Shown piece after piece: positions 34,315-43,329 of a stretch of 64,000 nt of DNA. This DNA comes from CAWUEX02 sp963921305. GTDB taxonomy: Bacteria > Pseudomonadota > Alphaproteobacteria > Rhodospirillales > Rhodospirillaceae. Every line of letters starts with the position of its first letter. Position 1 is the stretch's first letter. Location of the stretch: NCBI GenBank assembly GCA_963921305.4, contig CAWUEX030000002.1, positions 620,001-684,000 of the forward strand, in the 5' to 3' direction. The position numbers and the translations under genes are program-made. The notes beneath the pieces were generated by a model that was not told where the DNA came from, did not search any database, and saw nothing but the letters and a program-made list of their open reading frames with translations.

Positions 34315-35823
34315 TTACTCCTGTGGAGCGGGGGCGGGGGTCGCGCCGGGCGCGACGGTAACCGCACCCACCGTGTCCAACAAGTCGCCGACATCTGTGA
34401 TCGTCTCGAATGACCGAAGCATGGCGTGAACATTGGCGGCGCGCTCGGGCGCGAGGAGTCCGGCGACGGCGTCTGAAAACTTGGCATCGACGTCCGCGTC
34501 CGACAGGGGCTGCTTTGGGCCGCCGGGATAGTCCGGGCGCGCGTCGACGGTGATGGCGCGGCCCTCCGTGGTCTCAATATCTAAGCGTGTGTGGACGACA
34601 TCGGTGGGCAGGTCATCGAAAGACTCGTCGTGACGGATCTCGACCTTGCCCTGAAACGCGACGCATTCAGGCGATGTGACGAATTCGTCTTTAAATTCCG
34701 CCCGCCCCGCCCTACCGCGCAACGCGATGGCGGCGAGAAGAAACGGAAAGCAATACTTCGCCTCAAAGACGGTTTCGGCAAATGCAAAAGATATCGGCCC
34801 CCACACGTTCTGTCCGGCAGAAATGACGATCCGTGAGATGTCTTCAGGCTTGAGTGCATGCTCCTCCAGCGCCCGGCGCAGGGCATCCATGCCGGGATGG
34901 GTCACGGCGCCGCAGGGAAACGGTTTCGCACTCACCCCAGGAGACTCCAGCACGAACGGGGCGCCGAAGCGTCCAGCCACCAGATCGACATCTGCGCCTG
35001 GACCGGCGACTGTGAGGTAGCCGTACGGTCCGTCCAGCGCTTCATCGGAGGCATCGATCCCGGCGCGGGCCAGCAGTGCGGCTTCGATCCCGCGCGCGGC
35101 GCACCAGCCGACATGCAGCGGCTTGGTCATGGTGCCCAGCGAGGCCCGCACCCCGGCGGCCATGGCGGCGGCATGACCGATGGCCCAGGTAAATTGGGAT
35201 GGGGACAGGTCCAATAGCTTCGCTGCGGCAACGGCGCAGCCGAAGGTGCCGAGGGTGCCGGAGGTGTGAAAACCGGAAGAATAATGGTTAGGGTTGATCG
35301 CCACCGCGAGTTTGCCGGCAATCTCCCACCCAGCCACAAAGGCGGTGAGAAATTCCTCACCCGTCACAGCCCCCTCGCCTTCAGTGGCGCGCCAATCGGT
35401 TAGCGGCAGCAGTGTTGCCAAAAGTGGAACGGTGGCGTGCATCAGGAGACCGAAGGGCCGGCCGGGGCCTTCAGGCAATTGAACGTCGTCCCAATCCAGC
35501 GCGTTGCCACAGGCGCCGAGATAGAGCGCGGCGTGTGACAGGGAGACCTTTGACCTTGGCACACCAAACATTCGGCAAGAACCTGGTTCATGGGTCATCC
35601 CCCTCAACCGTGCGGCGACATCGGTCTCAAGACCAGCGACTGCGACTCCCACACCGTCGACCAGACAACGCCGGGCCGCGGCAATTACCGCCTCCGGTAC
35701 GTCCGCGTAGGTCAGCGCCGCGGCAAAACGCACGCACTCTTCGGTTAGGCGATCGGGCACAGGCTTTGCGTTTCCGTATTTGGGATCATCACCGTCATAG
35801 CAAATTCGTCTGCATTTGTTCAT
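34315..35823 (-). CDS. MmgE/PrpD family protein (second member)
   Basis: Second MmgE/PrpD protein, 502 residues from ATG 35823; a TTG five codons upstream is possible, and the first 25 or so residues are not typical. Family segments are 'CLVDGVGVAVAGLETDVAARL', 'YLGACGNALDWDDVQLPEGPGRPFGLLMHATVPLLATLLPL', 'SSGFHTSGTLGTFGCAVAAAKLL' and 'DGPYGYLTVAG'. The active-site-like segment has WDDVQLPEGPGRP in place of the Glu/His pattern in the other copy. First gene of the four-gene operon running down to 31041, divergent from the HD-domain gene. Confidence 0.9.
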   Translation of the reverse strand: MNKCRRICYDGDDPKYGNAKPVPDRLTEECVRFAAALTYADVPEAVIAAARRCLVDGVGVAVAGLETDVAARLRGMTHEPGSCRMFGVPRSKVSLSHAALYLGACGNALDWDDVQLPEGPGRPFGLLMHATVPLLATLLPLTDWRATEGEGAVTGEEFLTAFVAGWEIAGKLAVAINPNHYSSGFHTSGTLGTFGCAVAAAKLLDLSPSQFTWAIGHAAAMAAGVRASLGTMTKPLHVGWCAARGIEAALLARAGIDASDEALDGPYGYLTVAGPGADVDLVAGRFGAPFVLESPGVSAKPFPCGAVTHPGMDALRRALEEHALKPEDISRIVISAGQNVWGPISFAFAETVFEAKYCFPFLLAAIALRGRAGRAEFKDEFVTSPECVAFQGKVEIRHDESFDDLPTDVVHTRLDIETTEGRAITVDARPDYPGGPKQPLSDADVDAKFSDAVAGLLAPERAANVHAMLRSFETITDVGDLLDTVGAVTVAPGATPAPAPQE

Positions 35824-35913
35824 CCGCGCTTCGGACAATCAGGCGGGATTCGCAGAAACGCCCCCTTGGGCGCGTGCCTCGCGGTGCTAGGCTCCCTACG
35901 GGAGGACTTCACC

Positions 35914-36525
35914 ATGGATGACAGCCGCGACATCGAAACACCGGCGGACGACCCCACCAACGGCGGCACCGAATTCGCACCTTGGGTGCTGCCGGGTCTG
36001 CGCAAGTCCGAGTTCACCAAGGCCTTTGTCGACCGCATTCTGGCTCATTTGAAGGAGCTGGACGAAACCCGCGCGGAGGGTCCCGCGTTCGGCCGGGTCA
36101 CCCGGCTTGAGCACTGTCTGCAAACGGCGACGCTGGCGCATCAAGCGGGAGAGGACGAAGAGTATGTGGTCTGCTGTTTGATTCACGACATTGGCGATCT
36201 GCTCGCGCCCTTTAATCATGGCGAGTTCGCCGCCGCGCTGCTGGAGCCTTTCATCAGCGAGAAGAACTACTGGCTGATCGCCAACCATCACGCGTTTCAG
36301 GGCTACTACTACTTCGAGCACATCGGCCTGGACAAAAATATGCGCGACCACTACCGCGGCCACGAGTGGTTCGATGACGCGATAAAGTTCTGCGACAAGT
36401 ACGACATGCCGGCCTTCGATCCGGACTTGGACTACATGAGCCTGGACGACTTTGAGCCGATGGTGCGGCGCGTTTTGATGGCGCCAAAGAAATCAATCTG
36501 GGTGCCGAACCCACCGGCGAATTAG
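35914..36525 (+). CDS. HD-domain protein, possibly a di-iron oxygenase-type member
   Basis: Protein of 203 residues from ATG 35914 after GGAGGA. The HD signature is LIHDIGD near residue 91. In order I see a His in RLEHCLQTATLA, the HD pair, a His in NHGEF, the HH of ANHHAF and an Asp in KFCDKYD. This H...HD...H...H...D series is what MIOX- and PhnZ-like di-iron oxygenases show, whereas simple phosphohydrolases need only H...HD...D. The PhnZ Tyr/Glu substrate pair is not conserved, so function is open. Next to an MFS carrier it may act on an imported compound. Confidence 0.8.
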   Translation: MDDSRDIETPADDPTNGGTEFAPWVLPGLRKSEFTKAFVDRILAHLKELDETRAEGPAFGRVTRLEHCLQTATLAHQAGEDEEYVVCCLIHDIGDLLAPFNHGEFAAALLEPFISEKNYWLIANHHAFQGYYYFEHIGLDKNMRDHYRGHEWFDDAIKFCDKYDMPAFDPDLDYMSLDDFEPMVRRVLMAPKKSIWVPNPPAN

Positions 36526-36562
36526 GCTCATAGCGATACAGAGTAGAGTAAGGAGACCGACC

Positions 36563-37936
36563 GTGGCCGGACCAGTTGGCCCCTCAGGCGCGCGAAACGT
36601 TCCACCTGATCCGAGCGGACTGAAAGTCGCGTTCTACTGGTTCACGCCGGGATACACAGGCTGGAACGTCGCCACCGTGCTGTTTGCCGCGTTCGCCAGT
36701 CTGGCGATGCTGACCTTGGTCAATTTCATCCAGCCCTATCTGCTGGAGGCGGTCTATGGCATCCCGCGCGAACAGCAAGGCAGCCTGACTGGCAACCTGG
36801 CCGCGCTGCAGGAAGTGGTGGTGATCGCGCTGATGGGTCTGGTTGGTGCCCTGTCGGACCGCACCGGACGGCGCATTCTGTTCGTCGCCGGCTTTATCGT
36901 GCTCGGGGCCGGATACTTCATCTATCCGCTGGCCGAGGGCCAGATGCAAATCTATGCCTTCCGCGCCGTGGTTGCCGTTGGCGCGGCGATGGTTCCGGTG
37001 ATGCTGAGCGCGTGTTTGGTCGACACTATTCAGGAGGTCAGCCGCGGGCGCTGGCTCGGCACGACCTCGATCTGCAACGGTCTTGGCGTGCTGTTCATGG
37101 GCACAGTTCTTGGCGGTATGCCGCAACGCTTCGAAGAGATGGGCTACAGCGGTGCCGAGGCAGGCCAGTATACATTTTGGATCGCCACCGCCATGTGTGT
37201 GATGACTGCCGTGCTGCTGTATCTCGGTCTCAAAGGCGGGCCGCCGCCGGAGGTCAAAGACCGTCCCAGTGTGCTGAAGAACCTCATGCGCGGGGTTACA
37301 GAAGCGAGACGCAATCCGCGCATCGCCCTCGCCTTCGCCAGCGCCTTCATTGCCCGCGGCGATCTAGTCGTCGTCGGTACCTTCTTTTCCCTGTGGTTCG
37401 TCCAAGTGGGCGTCGACCAAGGCATGAGTGCGGGCGACGCCATGCGCCGTGCGGGCATCTTGTTCGGCGCGGTAATTCAACTCTCGGCCTTGTGTTGGGC
37501 GTTCTGCATGGGTTTGATCTGCGACCGCATCAACCGCACCACGGCACTTGCCATCGCCTTCGGCATCGCCACGGTGGGGTACCTGTGGCTCGGCTCCATC
37601 GCCGACCCCTTCGCGGCGGGCAGCCTGATCGTGTTCGCCTGCATCGTCACCGGCATGGGCGAAACCTCCACCGTCGTGTCGTCGGGCACGTTGCTAGGCC
37701 AAGAAGCCCCGGCTCAATACCGCGGCGCTGTGGTCGGGGTTTTCAACAAGTCCGGCGCCATCGGCATCCTGTTAGCCACCTTCATCGGCGGCCAACTTAT
37801 TGACCGCTTCGGGGAGCCCAACATTCCCTTCACAATGATGGGCATCTGCAATTTCGTGATTATGGTGGCGGCGATTGCCGTGCGCCTGTGGGCGAATGGC
37901 CCGGTTGAGGAACCGGAGCCGACGGCGGCGGAGTAG
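36563..37936 (+). CDS. MFS transporter (paralogue of 27649-29040)
   Basis: Twelve-helix carrier of 457 residues starting at GTG 36563 behind AAGGAG. Motif A reads GALSDRTGRRILF. The linker 'GLKGGPPPEVKDRPSVLKNLMRGVTEARRNPRIALAFAS' and 'FIARGDLVVVGTFFSLWFVQVGVDQGMS' match the MFS gene at 27649-29040 position by position. It is 37 bases after the HD-domain gene, probably cotranscribed. Substrate unknown. Confidence 0.93.
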   Translation: MAGPVGPSGARNVPPDPSGLKVAFYWFTPGYTGWNVATVLFAAFASLAMLTLVNFIQPYLLEAVYGIPREQQGSLTGNLAALQEVVVIALMGLVGALSDRTGRRILFVAGFIVLGAGYFIYPLAEGQMQIYAFRAVVAVGAAMVPVMLSACLVDTIQEVSRGRWLGTTSICNGLGVLFMGTVLGGMPQRFEEMGYSGAEAGQYTFWIATAMCVMTAVLLYLGLKGGPPPEVKDRPSVLKNLMRGVTEARRNPRIALAFASAFIARGDLVVVGTFFSLWFVQVGVDQGMSAGDAMRRAGILFGAVIQLSALCWAFCMGLICDRINRTTALAIAFGIATVGYLWLGSIADPFAAGSLIVFACIVTGMGETSTVVSSGTLLGQEAPAQYRGAVVGVFNKSGAIGILLATFIGGQLIDRFGEPNIPFTMMGICNFVIMVAAIAVRLWANGPVEEPEPTAAE

Positions 37937-37939
37937 CGC

Positions 37940-38989
37940 CTAGGCGTTGATGCGTTCGAAACTGCGCAGGTCGCCACTTTTCGAAACGGCCATGCCGACA
38001 CCGCGCTGGGCGGCGTTCGGGCCTTGCGGATCGGCAAAGCCGAAGTAGGTCATCCACAATTCGTCGCCACGTACGCAGATTTGCGGATTGGCCACATTGT
38101 AGTCGTCCCACGCGCCGGAGGACGCCGCAGTAAACACCGGTCCGTCAAACTGGTGACGCCACGTAAGACCGTCATCGGAGATCGCCACAGCGATGGTGCG
38201 CTGCTGGTTCATCCGTTTGCGGCCGTCGACGGCGGTGTAGATCATCATCCACTCTGCCCCGGCGCCCGGAATGTTATGCAGCACCTGACGTGTGATCATA
38301 CCGCCGCCATCGTAAGCGCGCGGATCGTCGGTCCAGGTGAGCGGACCGAGCAGCGTCCAATTCTCCAGATCTTCGGACTGCCAGACGCGGGTGATCCACC
38401 CTTTGAAGTCGCGGTCTTTCAAGGTCACCTGCAGGATCGTGCGCTTGCCGAGGCGATATACGTTTGGAAACGCGCCGTAAATTTCCCCGCCCAAGCCAAC
38501 CAGTGCGCCGCGCGGGCCTTTGCCAGGGCGGCGCTGCCAGGTGACGCCGTCCTCACTCACCGCCAAACCGGGATACAGGCGATAGCCGGGATAGCCATAG
38601 ATGGGATCACCCGGCGCGGGGTTGCCGGTATCGCCGCCGTAGTACCAGTGATGCCACAGGCCATTCTCCAGCGTGATGTCGCCGGTGCCGAGGTGGACCG
38701 AGTCAAAGGCGTCAGCGTTGTCGTCGGGAACCATGACCGCGCCACCTTTGAGCGGACCATCGTAGCGCGTCCAATCCAAACCATCGTCGGAGGTCATCAT
38801 GGCGATAGAGCCGGTGCCGAGCGCCGGCGCCAAGCCGTCCGGAAAATCCTGGCTGCGGCCGTAGTACCAAATGCAGAATTTTTCCAGCGCCGGGTTCCAG
38901 CGCATCATCGCGCCGCCGACCTTGGCGTCATCACAGCGTCCGGCCGGGCCGGTGTTGAACAGAAAGCCGGGCTGCCCCTGGCCAGTCAT
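37940..38989 (-). CDS. glycosyl-hydrolase-like five-bladed propeller protein
   Basis: Cytoplasmic protein of 349 residues with repeats typical of five-bladed beta-propeller glycoside hydrolases (GH43/GH32-like): 'KFCIWYYGRSQDFPDGLAPALGTGSIAMMTSDDGLDWTRYDGPL', 'LWHHWYYGGDTG', 'LAVSEDGVTWQRRPGKG' and 'IAVAISDDGLTWRHQF'. The recurring S-x-DG-x-x-W turn marks each blade. Catalytic acids cannot be fixed by eye and there is no signal peptide, so a hydrolase activity is unproven. Last gene of a long minus-strand cluster starting near 44522. Confidence 0.75.
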   Translation of the reverse strand: MTGQGQPGFLFNTGPAGRCDDAKVGGAMMRWNPALEKFCIWYYGRSQDFPDGLAPALGTGSIAMMTSDDGLDWTRYDGPLKGGAVMVPDDNADAFDSVHLGTGDITLENGLWHHWYYGGDTGNPAPGDPIYGYPGYRLYPGLAVSEDGVTWQRRPGKGPRGALVGLGGEIYGAFPNVYRLGKRTILQVTLKDRDFKGWITRVWQSEDLENWTLLGPLTWTDDPRAYDGGGMITRQVLHNIPGAGAEWMMIYTAVDGRKRMNQQRTIAVAISDDGLTWRHQFDGPVFTAASSGAWDDYNVANPQICVRGDELWMTYFGFADPQGPNAAQRGVGMAVSKSGDLRSFERINA

Positions 38990-39006
38990 GGTTTCGTCCC
39001 TCAGTT

Positions 39007-39462
39007 TTATTGTGCGTTGAGCTTAGCGCTCCGCACGGCATCCTCAAGGGCAGAGAGAAACTTCGACCGATCCGCTTTGGAGAAGCTCGCGTGGTGATCT
39101 TGGATCTCACCGGTTTCCCGCAATTGAGATTTGAGGTCACGCATGGCCAAAGCCATGCCGATGCTGTCCTCGGTGAACGGCTTGCCGGCATGATTGAGCG
39201 CCGCGGCACCGCGTTCCAGACACCGCGCGGCCAGGGGAATATCACCGGTGATGCAGATGTCGCCGGCCTGAATGCGCTCGGCGATCCAGTCATCGGCCGC
39301 ATCCGGTTCTTCCGGCACAACCACACGATTGACCTTGGGCCCCACCGCGTTGCGGAACCACACATTGCCGACCAGATGCACTTGCATATCGTGGCGTTCG
39401 GCGACGCGCAGAGCTTCGTCCTTCACGGGACAGGCATCGCCGTCAATGTAGAGATCGGGCAT
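39007..39462 (-). CDS. yaiI: YaiI/YqxD family (DUF188) protein
   Basis: Protein of 151 residues, normal for the UPF0178/DUF188 family. The N-terminal strand DLYIDGDACPVKDEALRVAERH, the 'VVVPEEPDAADDWIAERIQAGDICITGDIPLAARCLERGA' core and the FTEDSIGMALAMRDL segment are all conserved. The fold resembles PIN-type nucleases with an acidic cluster; the role is not established. It sits within the propeller cluster, 6 bases after the DUF3108-like gene, and is probably a passenger rather than a pathway member. Confidence 0.93.
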   Translation of the reverse strand: MPDLYIDGDACPVKDEALRVAERHDMQVHLVGNVWFRNAVGPKVNRVVVPEEPDAADDWIAERIQAGDICITGDIPLAARCLERGAAALNHAGKPFTEDSIGMALAMRDLKSQLRETGEIQDHHASFSKADRSKFLSALEDAVRSAKLNAQ

Positions 39463-39468
39463 TTGGGA

Positions 39469-40233
39469 TTACAAATCGCCTTCGAGCTCAGTGAGCTGAT
39501 AGCGCGAACCGCGCACGGTGTATTCGTGTTGAATCATCACCCGGTCGCGCCCGGCGATCCACACTTCCGTGTTTTCCCCGAATTTGTAGTGCTCAGTGTC
39601 AAACGTCCCGGCGGGCACAGTGATGGTCTCGCTGCCGAGAAACTCAAGACGAATAGGATAGACCGCGCAATGCATGCTGCGCCCGGCGGACCCAAGGGTG
39701 CACAGATTGTGCATCTGCACGGCGGGACCGTCTGGATCGAACCCGGCCCCATAATGCCAACCATCGGCGGAGATCGGGTGGAGCAACAGAGTGAAAGTGT
39801 CCGGCAAGTCGACGGTCTCGACGAAATGTTCCGCCAGACTACTGACCGAGACGCGCAGCGTATCGCCATCCACGGCGTAGTGGCCGGCGCCGAGGAACGC
39901 GCCGCCCGAATAGACGTTGGCGAAAGCGTGGATCGGCCGGAAGGTCTCCGCGTCCGAATGCATCACCAAGTTAATTTGGGTGCCGAAGTTGGACTGATTG
40001 AGAAAGGAGCGCAGAGTGCGGGTGCCGTCGTTTTGCACGGTCATGGTCCAGCGGTCTTCGCCGCAAGGTGCGCCATCGGCCAGATTGGTGCAGACATGCA
40101 CGCCGGACAACGCGCGCTCAATCACCGGTGGCCCGGCGTAAGGCCGCGCATCTTCCCGTGGCTCGTCACTGTCCTGCGCCAGTGCCGGATATGTGAGGAG
40201 CAAGGCCAGAATTAGAATACGGCTCGGAAACAT
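39469..40233 (-). CDS. secreted DUF3108-like protein (second copy)
   Basis: Exported protein of 254 residues from ATG 40233, preceded by AGGAGG; the signal peptide ends near PALAQ. Its C-terminal third matches the protein at 5162-5908 (VPAGTFDTEHYKF, EVWIAGRDRVMIQHEYT). It has extra cysteines (CTNLADGAPCGED, CTLGSAG, HCAVYP) that could form disulfides in the periplasm. Function unknown. It lies between the YaiI gene and a propeller gene in a minus-strand cluster. Confidence 0.75.
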   Translation of the reverse strand: MFPSRILILALLLTYPALAQDSDEPREDARPYAGPPVIERALSGVHVCTNLADGAPCGEDRWTMTVQNDGTRTLRSFLNQSNFGTQINLVMHSDAETFRPIHAFANVYSGGAFLGAGHYAVDGDTLRVSVSSLAEHFVETVDLPDTFTLLLHPISADGWHYGAGFDPDGPAVQMHNLCTLGSAGRSMHCAVYPIRLEFLGSETITVPAGTFDTEHYKFGENTEVWIAGRDRVMIQHEYTVRGSRYQLTELEGDL

Positions 40234-40264
40234 ACCCGCCTCCTGTCTACTAGGACTTAGCGTT

Positions 40265-41224
40265 CTATCCCGGAAACTCGGCGACGCCCGCCAGCGCGCG
40301 CTCAACATCGACTTCCATTTTGCCGACCACATCACCGGACTCTTTATCCATTTTCAGCAGCACGCCGTTGAAGAACGACGACACCAGCATGTGCTTTTGG
40401 TCGGTACTTTCCTTGATCGTGGCCCAGCCGCGGCCTTCGAGCGGATAGGTGCGCGCGACCTTACCGTCTTCGTCGATGACCTCGATCTTCGGACCGCGGG
40501 TCACCAGCAGCATGCCATCGGCACAGTAATTCAAGCAGAACACATACTCCGGCTGGTCCTGCGGCAACTGCACCAGATCGTCCATCTGCTGATGGTTGAC
40601 GATGTCGTAGCGCATGATGCGCTTGGACGTTTCCGTGGTGTAGGTAATGTACTGCTCGCTGGGATGCAGGGTGCAGCTGGTGACACCCAGGTAACCGGCA
40701 AAGCTGGTTGAGGTCTCAGTCTCGTAGGTGTCGAGCAACTCACCGTCCGGTGAAAACTTATAGACGTTGCCGTCACCGATCTTGTTGCCCTCGCCCGGCA
40801 GCGTCGCCTGCATCTTTTGATACTTCTCGGGCACATCGTCCATGGTGCCGGTGATGTGCTCGTACAAATACAAGTTGCCCGCTTGATCGAAGAACCCGGA
40901 CGACCAGGGGCGCTCGGGATAGTCCGCGTTGGGACACCGCCTGCCGTCCGGACCGACCTGGATGATCATGTGCTCGGACGTATCGAAGGCCCACAGCACA
41001 CCATCGGGCCCGAGCATGCAACCCTTCACCAGGTGGGTGGTGTCGGGCGTGTGCAACACGGCTTTCTGTTTAAAGTCCTTGTCGAACTGAAAGATGCGGC
41101 CATCACCGGCATGATCGTCATCCGGATTGTTGAGCAACGTCGCGCCGAGGAAAAAATCCCCGGGCGCGAAGGGCTCGAGATGGTCCGACCCAACTTCGGA
41201 TTTGATAGCGAGATCGTCTGGCAT
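40265..41224 (-). CDS. SMP-30/gluconolactonase-like beta-propeller protein
   Basis: Beta-propeller protein of 319 residues with no signal peptide. It shares the opening block LNNPDDDHAGDGRIFQFD and the ending ALAGVAEFPG with the next gene upstream, so the two are tandem duplicates. SMP-30/gluconolactonase-type features are 'HLVKGCMLGPDGVLWAFDTSEHMIIQVGPDGR' and 'GNVYKFSPDGELLDTYE'. Such proteins are lactonases or calcium-dependent hydrolases, or sugar-binding propellers. Metal ligands cannot be assigned by eye. Confidence 0.82.
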   Translation of the reverse strand: MPDDLAIKSEVGSDHLEPFAPGDFFLGATLLNNPDDDHAGDGRIFQFDKDFKQKAVLHTPDTTHLVKGCMLGPDGVLWAFDTSEHMIIQVGPDGRRCPNADYPERPWSSGFFDQAGNLYLYEHITGTMDDVPEKYQKMQATLPGEGNKIGDGNVYKFSPDGELLDTYETETSTSFAGYLGVTSCTLHPSEQYITYTTETSKRIMRYDIVNHQQMDDLVQLPQDQPEYVFCLNYCADGMLLVTRGPKIEVIDEDGKVARTYPLEGRGWATIKESTDQKHMLVSSFFNGVLLKMDKESGDVVGKMEVDVERALAGVAEFPG

Positions 41225-41269
41225 GGCTCCCTCAGGTTAGTTTTGGAATTCGAGGAGCAGCCTAGCAGA

Positions 41270-42193
41270 TCAGCCCGGGTATTGGGCAACGCCCGCCAAC
41301 GCGCGCTGTACGCCCAAATTCTGGCTGGCGACTTTCTCGCCGGTTTCGGTGTTGAACTTGGCGATTTCACCGGTGAAGAAATTGCCCGAGTAGGCGTGAA
41401 CGTTGTCAAGCGCGCCGCAGATGACAGCCCAGCCGAAGCCTTCTTGCGGCACCTGGTGCTCGATAGCGCCGGTGTCCGGATTGAGGAATTCGATATGGTC
41501 ACCGCGCGTTAGCATCAGGCGGCCATCGGCCATGGTATTGAGAAAGAAGACAAAGCCCTCGCGGCCTTCGCCATAGGTGGCGAGCGGCGGCAACTGTTTA
41601 CCGTCGACTACATCGAACCGGCGCACCTCGTTCGAGGTTTCCGTCATGTACAGAAGCGTGCGGTCGTCGGGCAGCAGCAGAGCACAGGTGACGCCGAGGA
41701 ACCTGGCAATACCGCCATGCACCTCGGGCTCAAACTCGGCGACCAATTTGCCGCTCGGATCGTACTTGAAGATTTTGCCTTCGCCGATGGCGCCCGAATC
41801 ATTGATGGGTTCGGCGTGAGTGCCCGGCAGATTGCCTTCGCTCTTGAGGTGCTCACCGAACAGCTTGCTGCCGTCCTTCATGAAGTTGACGTTCGACAGC
41901 GAGCGCTTCACCAGACCATCGACGACGGTTTCCTCGCAGGTCTTGGGGTCGATGTTGAGCACCACATGACAATGCTGATCGAAGGCCCACAGGGTGCCAT
42001 CTGGCCCGAACTTTAAGCCGTTGACGAGGTGCGTGGTGTTCTTGATCCACAGCACGCCTTTCTCATTGAGGTCAGCGTCGAATTGGAAGATGCGGCCATC
42101 GCCGGCGTGATCGTCGTCTTCGTTGTTGAGCAATGTGCAGGCGACCAGGACGTCGCCTTTCTCGAGGGGTTGAACAGTGTTTTCGTTGGTCAT
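41270..42193 (-). CDS. SMP-30/gluconolactonase-like beta-propeller protein (tandem copy)
   Basis: Propeller protein of 307 residues, tandem paralogue of the preceding entry and separated from it by 45 bases. It has LNNEDDDHAGDGRIFQFD, 'THLVNGLKFGPDGTLWAFDQHCHVVLNIDPKT', 'GKIFKYDPSGKLVAEFEPE' and ends ALAGVAQYPG. Because neither is decayed, the pair may be subfunctionalised or form a hetero-oligomer. No export signal. Confidence 0.82.
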   Translation of the reverse strand: MTNENTVQPLEKGDVLVACTLLNNEDDDHAGDGRIFQFDADLNEKGVLWIKNTTHLVNGLKFGPDGTLWAFDQHCHVVLNIDPKTCEETVVDGLVKRSLSNVNFMKDGSKLFGEHLKSEGNLPGTHAEPINDSGAIGEGKIFKYDPSGKLVAEFEPEVHGGIARFLGVTCALLLPDDRTLLYMTETSNEVRRFDVVDGKQLPPLATYGEGREGFVFFLNTMADGRLMLTRGDHIEFLNPDTGAIEHQVPQEGFGWAVICGALDNVHAYSGNFFTGEIAKFNTETGEKVASQNLGVQRALAGVAQYPG

Positions 42194-42287
42194 GGCGTCC
42201 TCAAAAATATCGCGGATGATGTTGGCGGCAGGAAAGCACTCTGCGCGGGCCCTGACACGCAGGCGGGTTGCCGTGTCCGGTGGTCGG

Positions 42288-43325
42288 TTAGGTTTTCTCC
42301 TTCAAACGCGGATCTTCGTTTTCGTCGGTGTTCCACGGCAACTCGGCGAGCGGACGTGGCGTGTAGCTGCGCTCCAGCCGGGCGACGGCGTCTTCACTGA
42401 GATCCAATGCGGCAGCGGCGATGGCGTCCTCAAGGTGCGACTCTTTGGTTACGCCGATGATCGGCTTCACCCCCTTATGCATCAGCCACGCCAGACCAAT
42501 GCAGGCCGGGGAAACCCCATAATCTGCGGCAACGGCGGCAACGTCCTCCAGCACGGGATCGTCGGGCGCGCCGTAGAGCATGTCCTGTACTTTTGCGTCG
42601 TCGCGCATGCGCGCGGAAGCATCGCCGGAACTATGGCTGGTCGAAGCGGCGCTTTGACCAGCCCGCGCAATACGCCCCCGAGCCAGCGGGCTCCATGGGA
42701 TGATCCCCAGGCCCTGGTCTTGGCAAAAGGGAATGAGGTCGCGCTCGTCTTCCCGATGCAAAAGATTGTAATGGTTCTGCATGGTGGCGAAGCCGTCCCA
42801 GCCCTGCTCTTGGGCGGCCAGCTGGGCTTTGGCGAGATGCCAGCAGCGCATGTTCGACGCGCCGGCAAACCGTGCCTTGCCGGATTTCACCACCTCGTGC
42901 AGTGCCGCCATGGTTTCTTCGATGGGGGTGAGATCATCCCAGCGATGCACCTGATAGATATCGACGTAGTCGGTGCCGAGACGTTTGAGCGAGCCGTCAA
43001 TGGACGACAGAATGTTTTCGCGCGTCAGGCCGATGAGGTCGGGCGTTTCCCGCGACGGATAGAACATCTTGGTGGAGATAACCACGTCATCGCGTTGAGC
43101 GCTGGCTTTAACAAACCGGCCAATGACCTCTTCACTGACACCGGATGAATACACGTTCGCCGTATCGAAAAAATTGATGCCCGCATCGAGCGCCTTGTGC
43201 AGCAGCGGCTGCGCGGCCTCTTCATCCAAAATCCAGTCGCGCCAGGCCGGGGAACCGAAGCTCATGCCGCCCAGAACAACCTTGGACACGGACAGGCCGG
43301 TGAGTCCCAACGGAACCTTCTGCAT
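42288..43325 (-). CDS. aldo/keto reductase
   Basis: NADPH-dependent (beta/alpha)8 oxidoreductase of 345 residues; the start is ATG 43325, although the frame is open further into the neighbouring gene. The catalytic tetrad can be read as Asp and Tyr in FDTANVYSSG, Lys in VISTKMF and His in YQVHRWD. The cofactor end shows 'GVTKESHLEDAIAAAALDLSEDAVARLE'. The type is the YajO/YghZ-like group that reduces sugars or small aldehydes. It follows the broken serine-hydrolase gene by 4 bases. Confidence 0.94.
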   Translation of the reverse strand: MQKVPLGLTGLSVSKVVLGGMSFGSPAWRDWILDEEAAQPLLHKALDAGINFFDTANVYSSGVSEEVIGRFVKASAQRDDVVISTKMFYPSRETPDLIGLTRENILSSIDGSLKRLGTDYVDIYQVHRWDDLTPIEETMAALHEVVKSGKARFAGASNMRCWHLAKAQLAAQEQGWDGFATMQNHYNLLHREDERDLIPFCQDQGLGIIPWSPLARGRIARAGQSAASTSHSSGDASARMRDDAKVQDMLYGAPDDPVLEDVAAVAADYGVSPACIGLAWLMHKGVKPIIGVTKESHLEDAIAAAALDLSEDAVARLERSYTPRPLAELPWNTDENEDPRLKEKT

Positions 43326-43329
43326 AACC

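Noticed and set aside
39010..40215. Plus-strand frame of 401 codons across the YaiI and DUF3108-like genes
   Set aside because: Crosses two real genes on the other strand and has no recognisable content.
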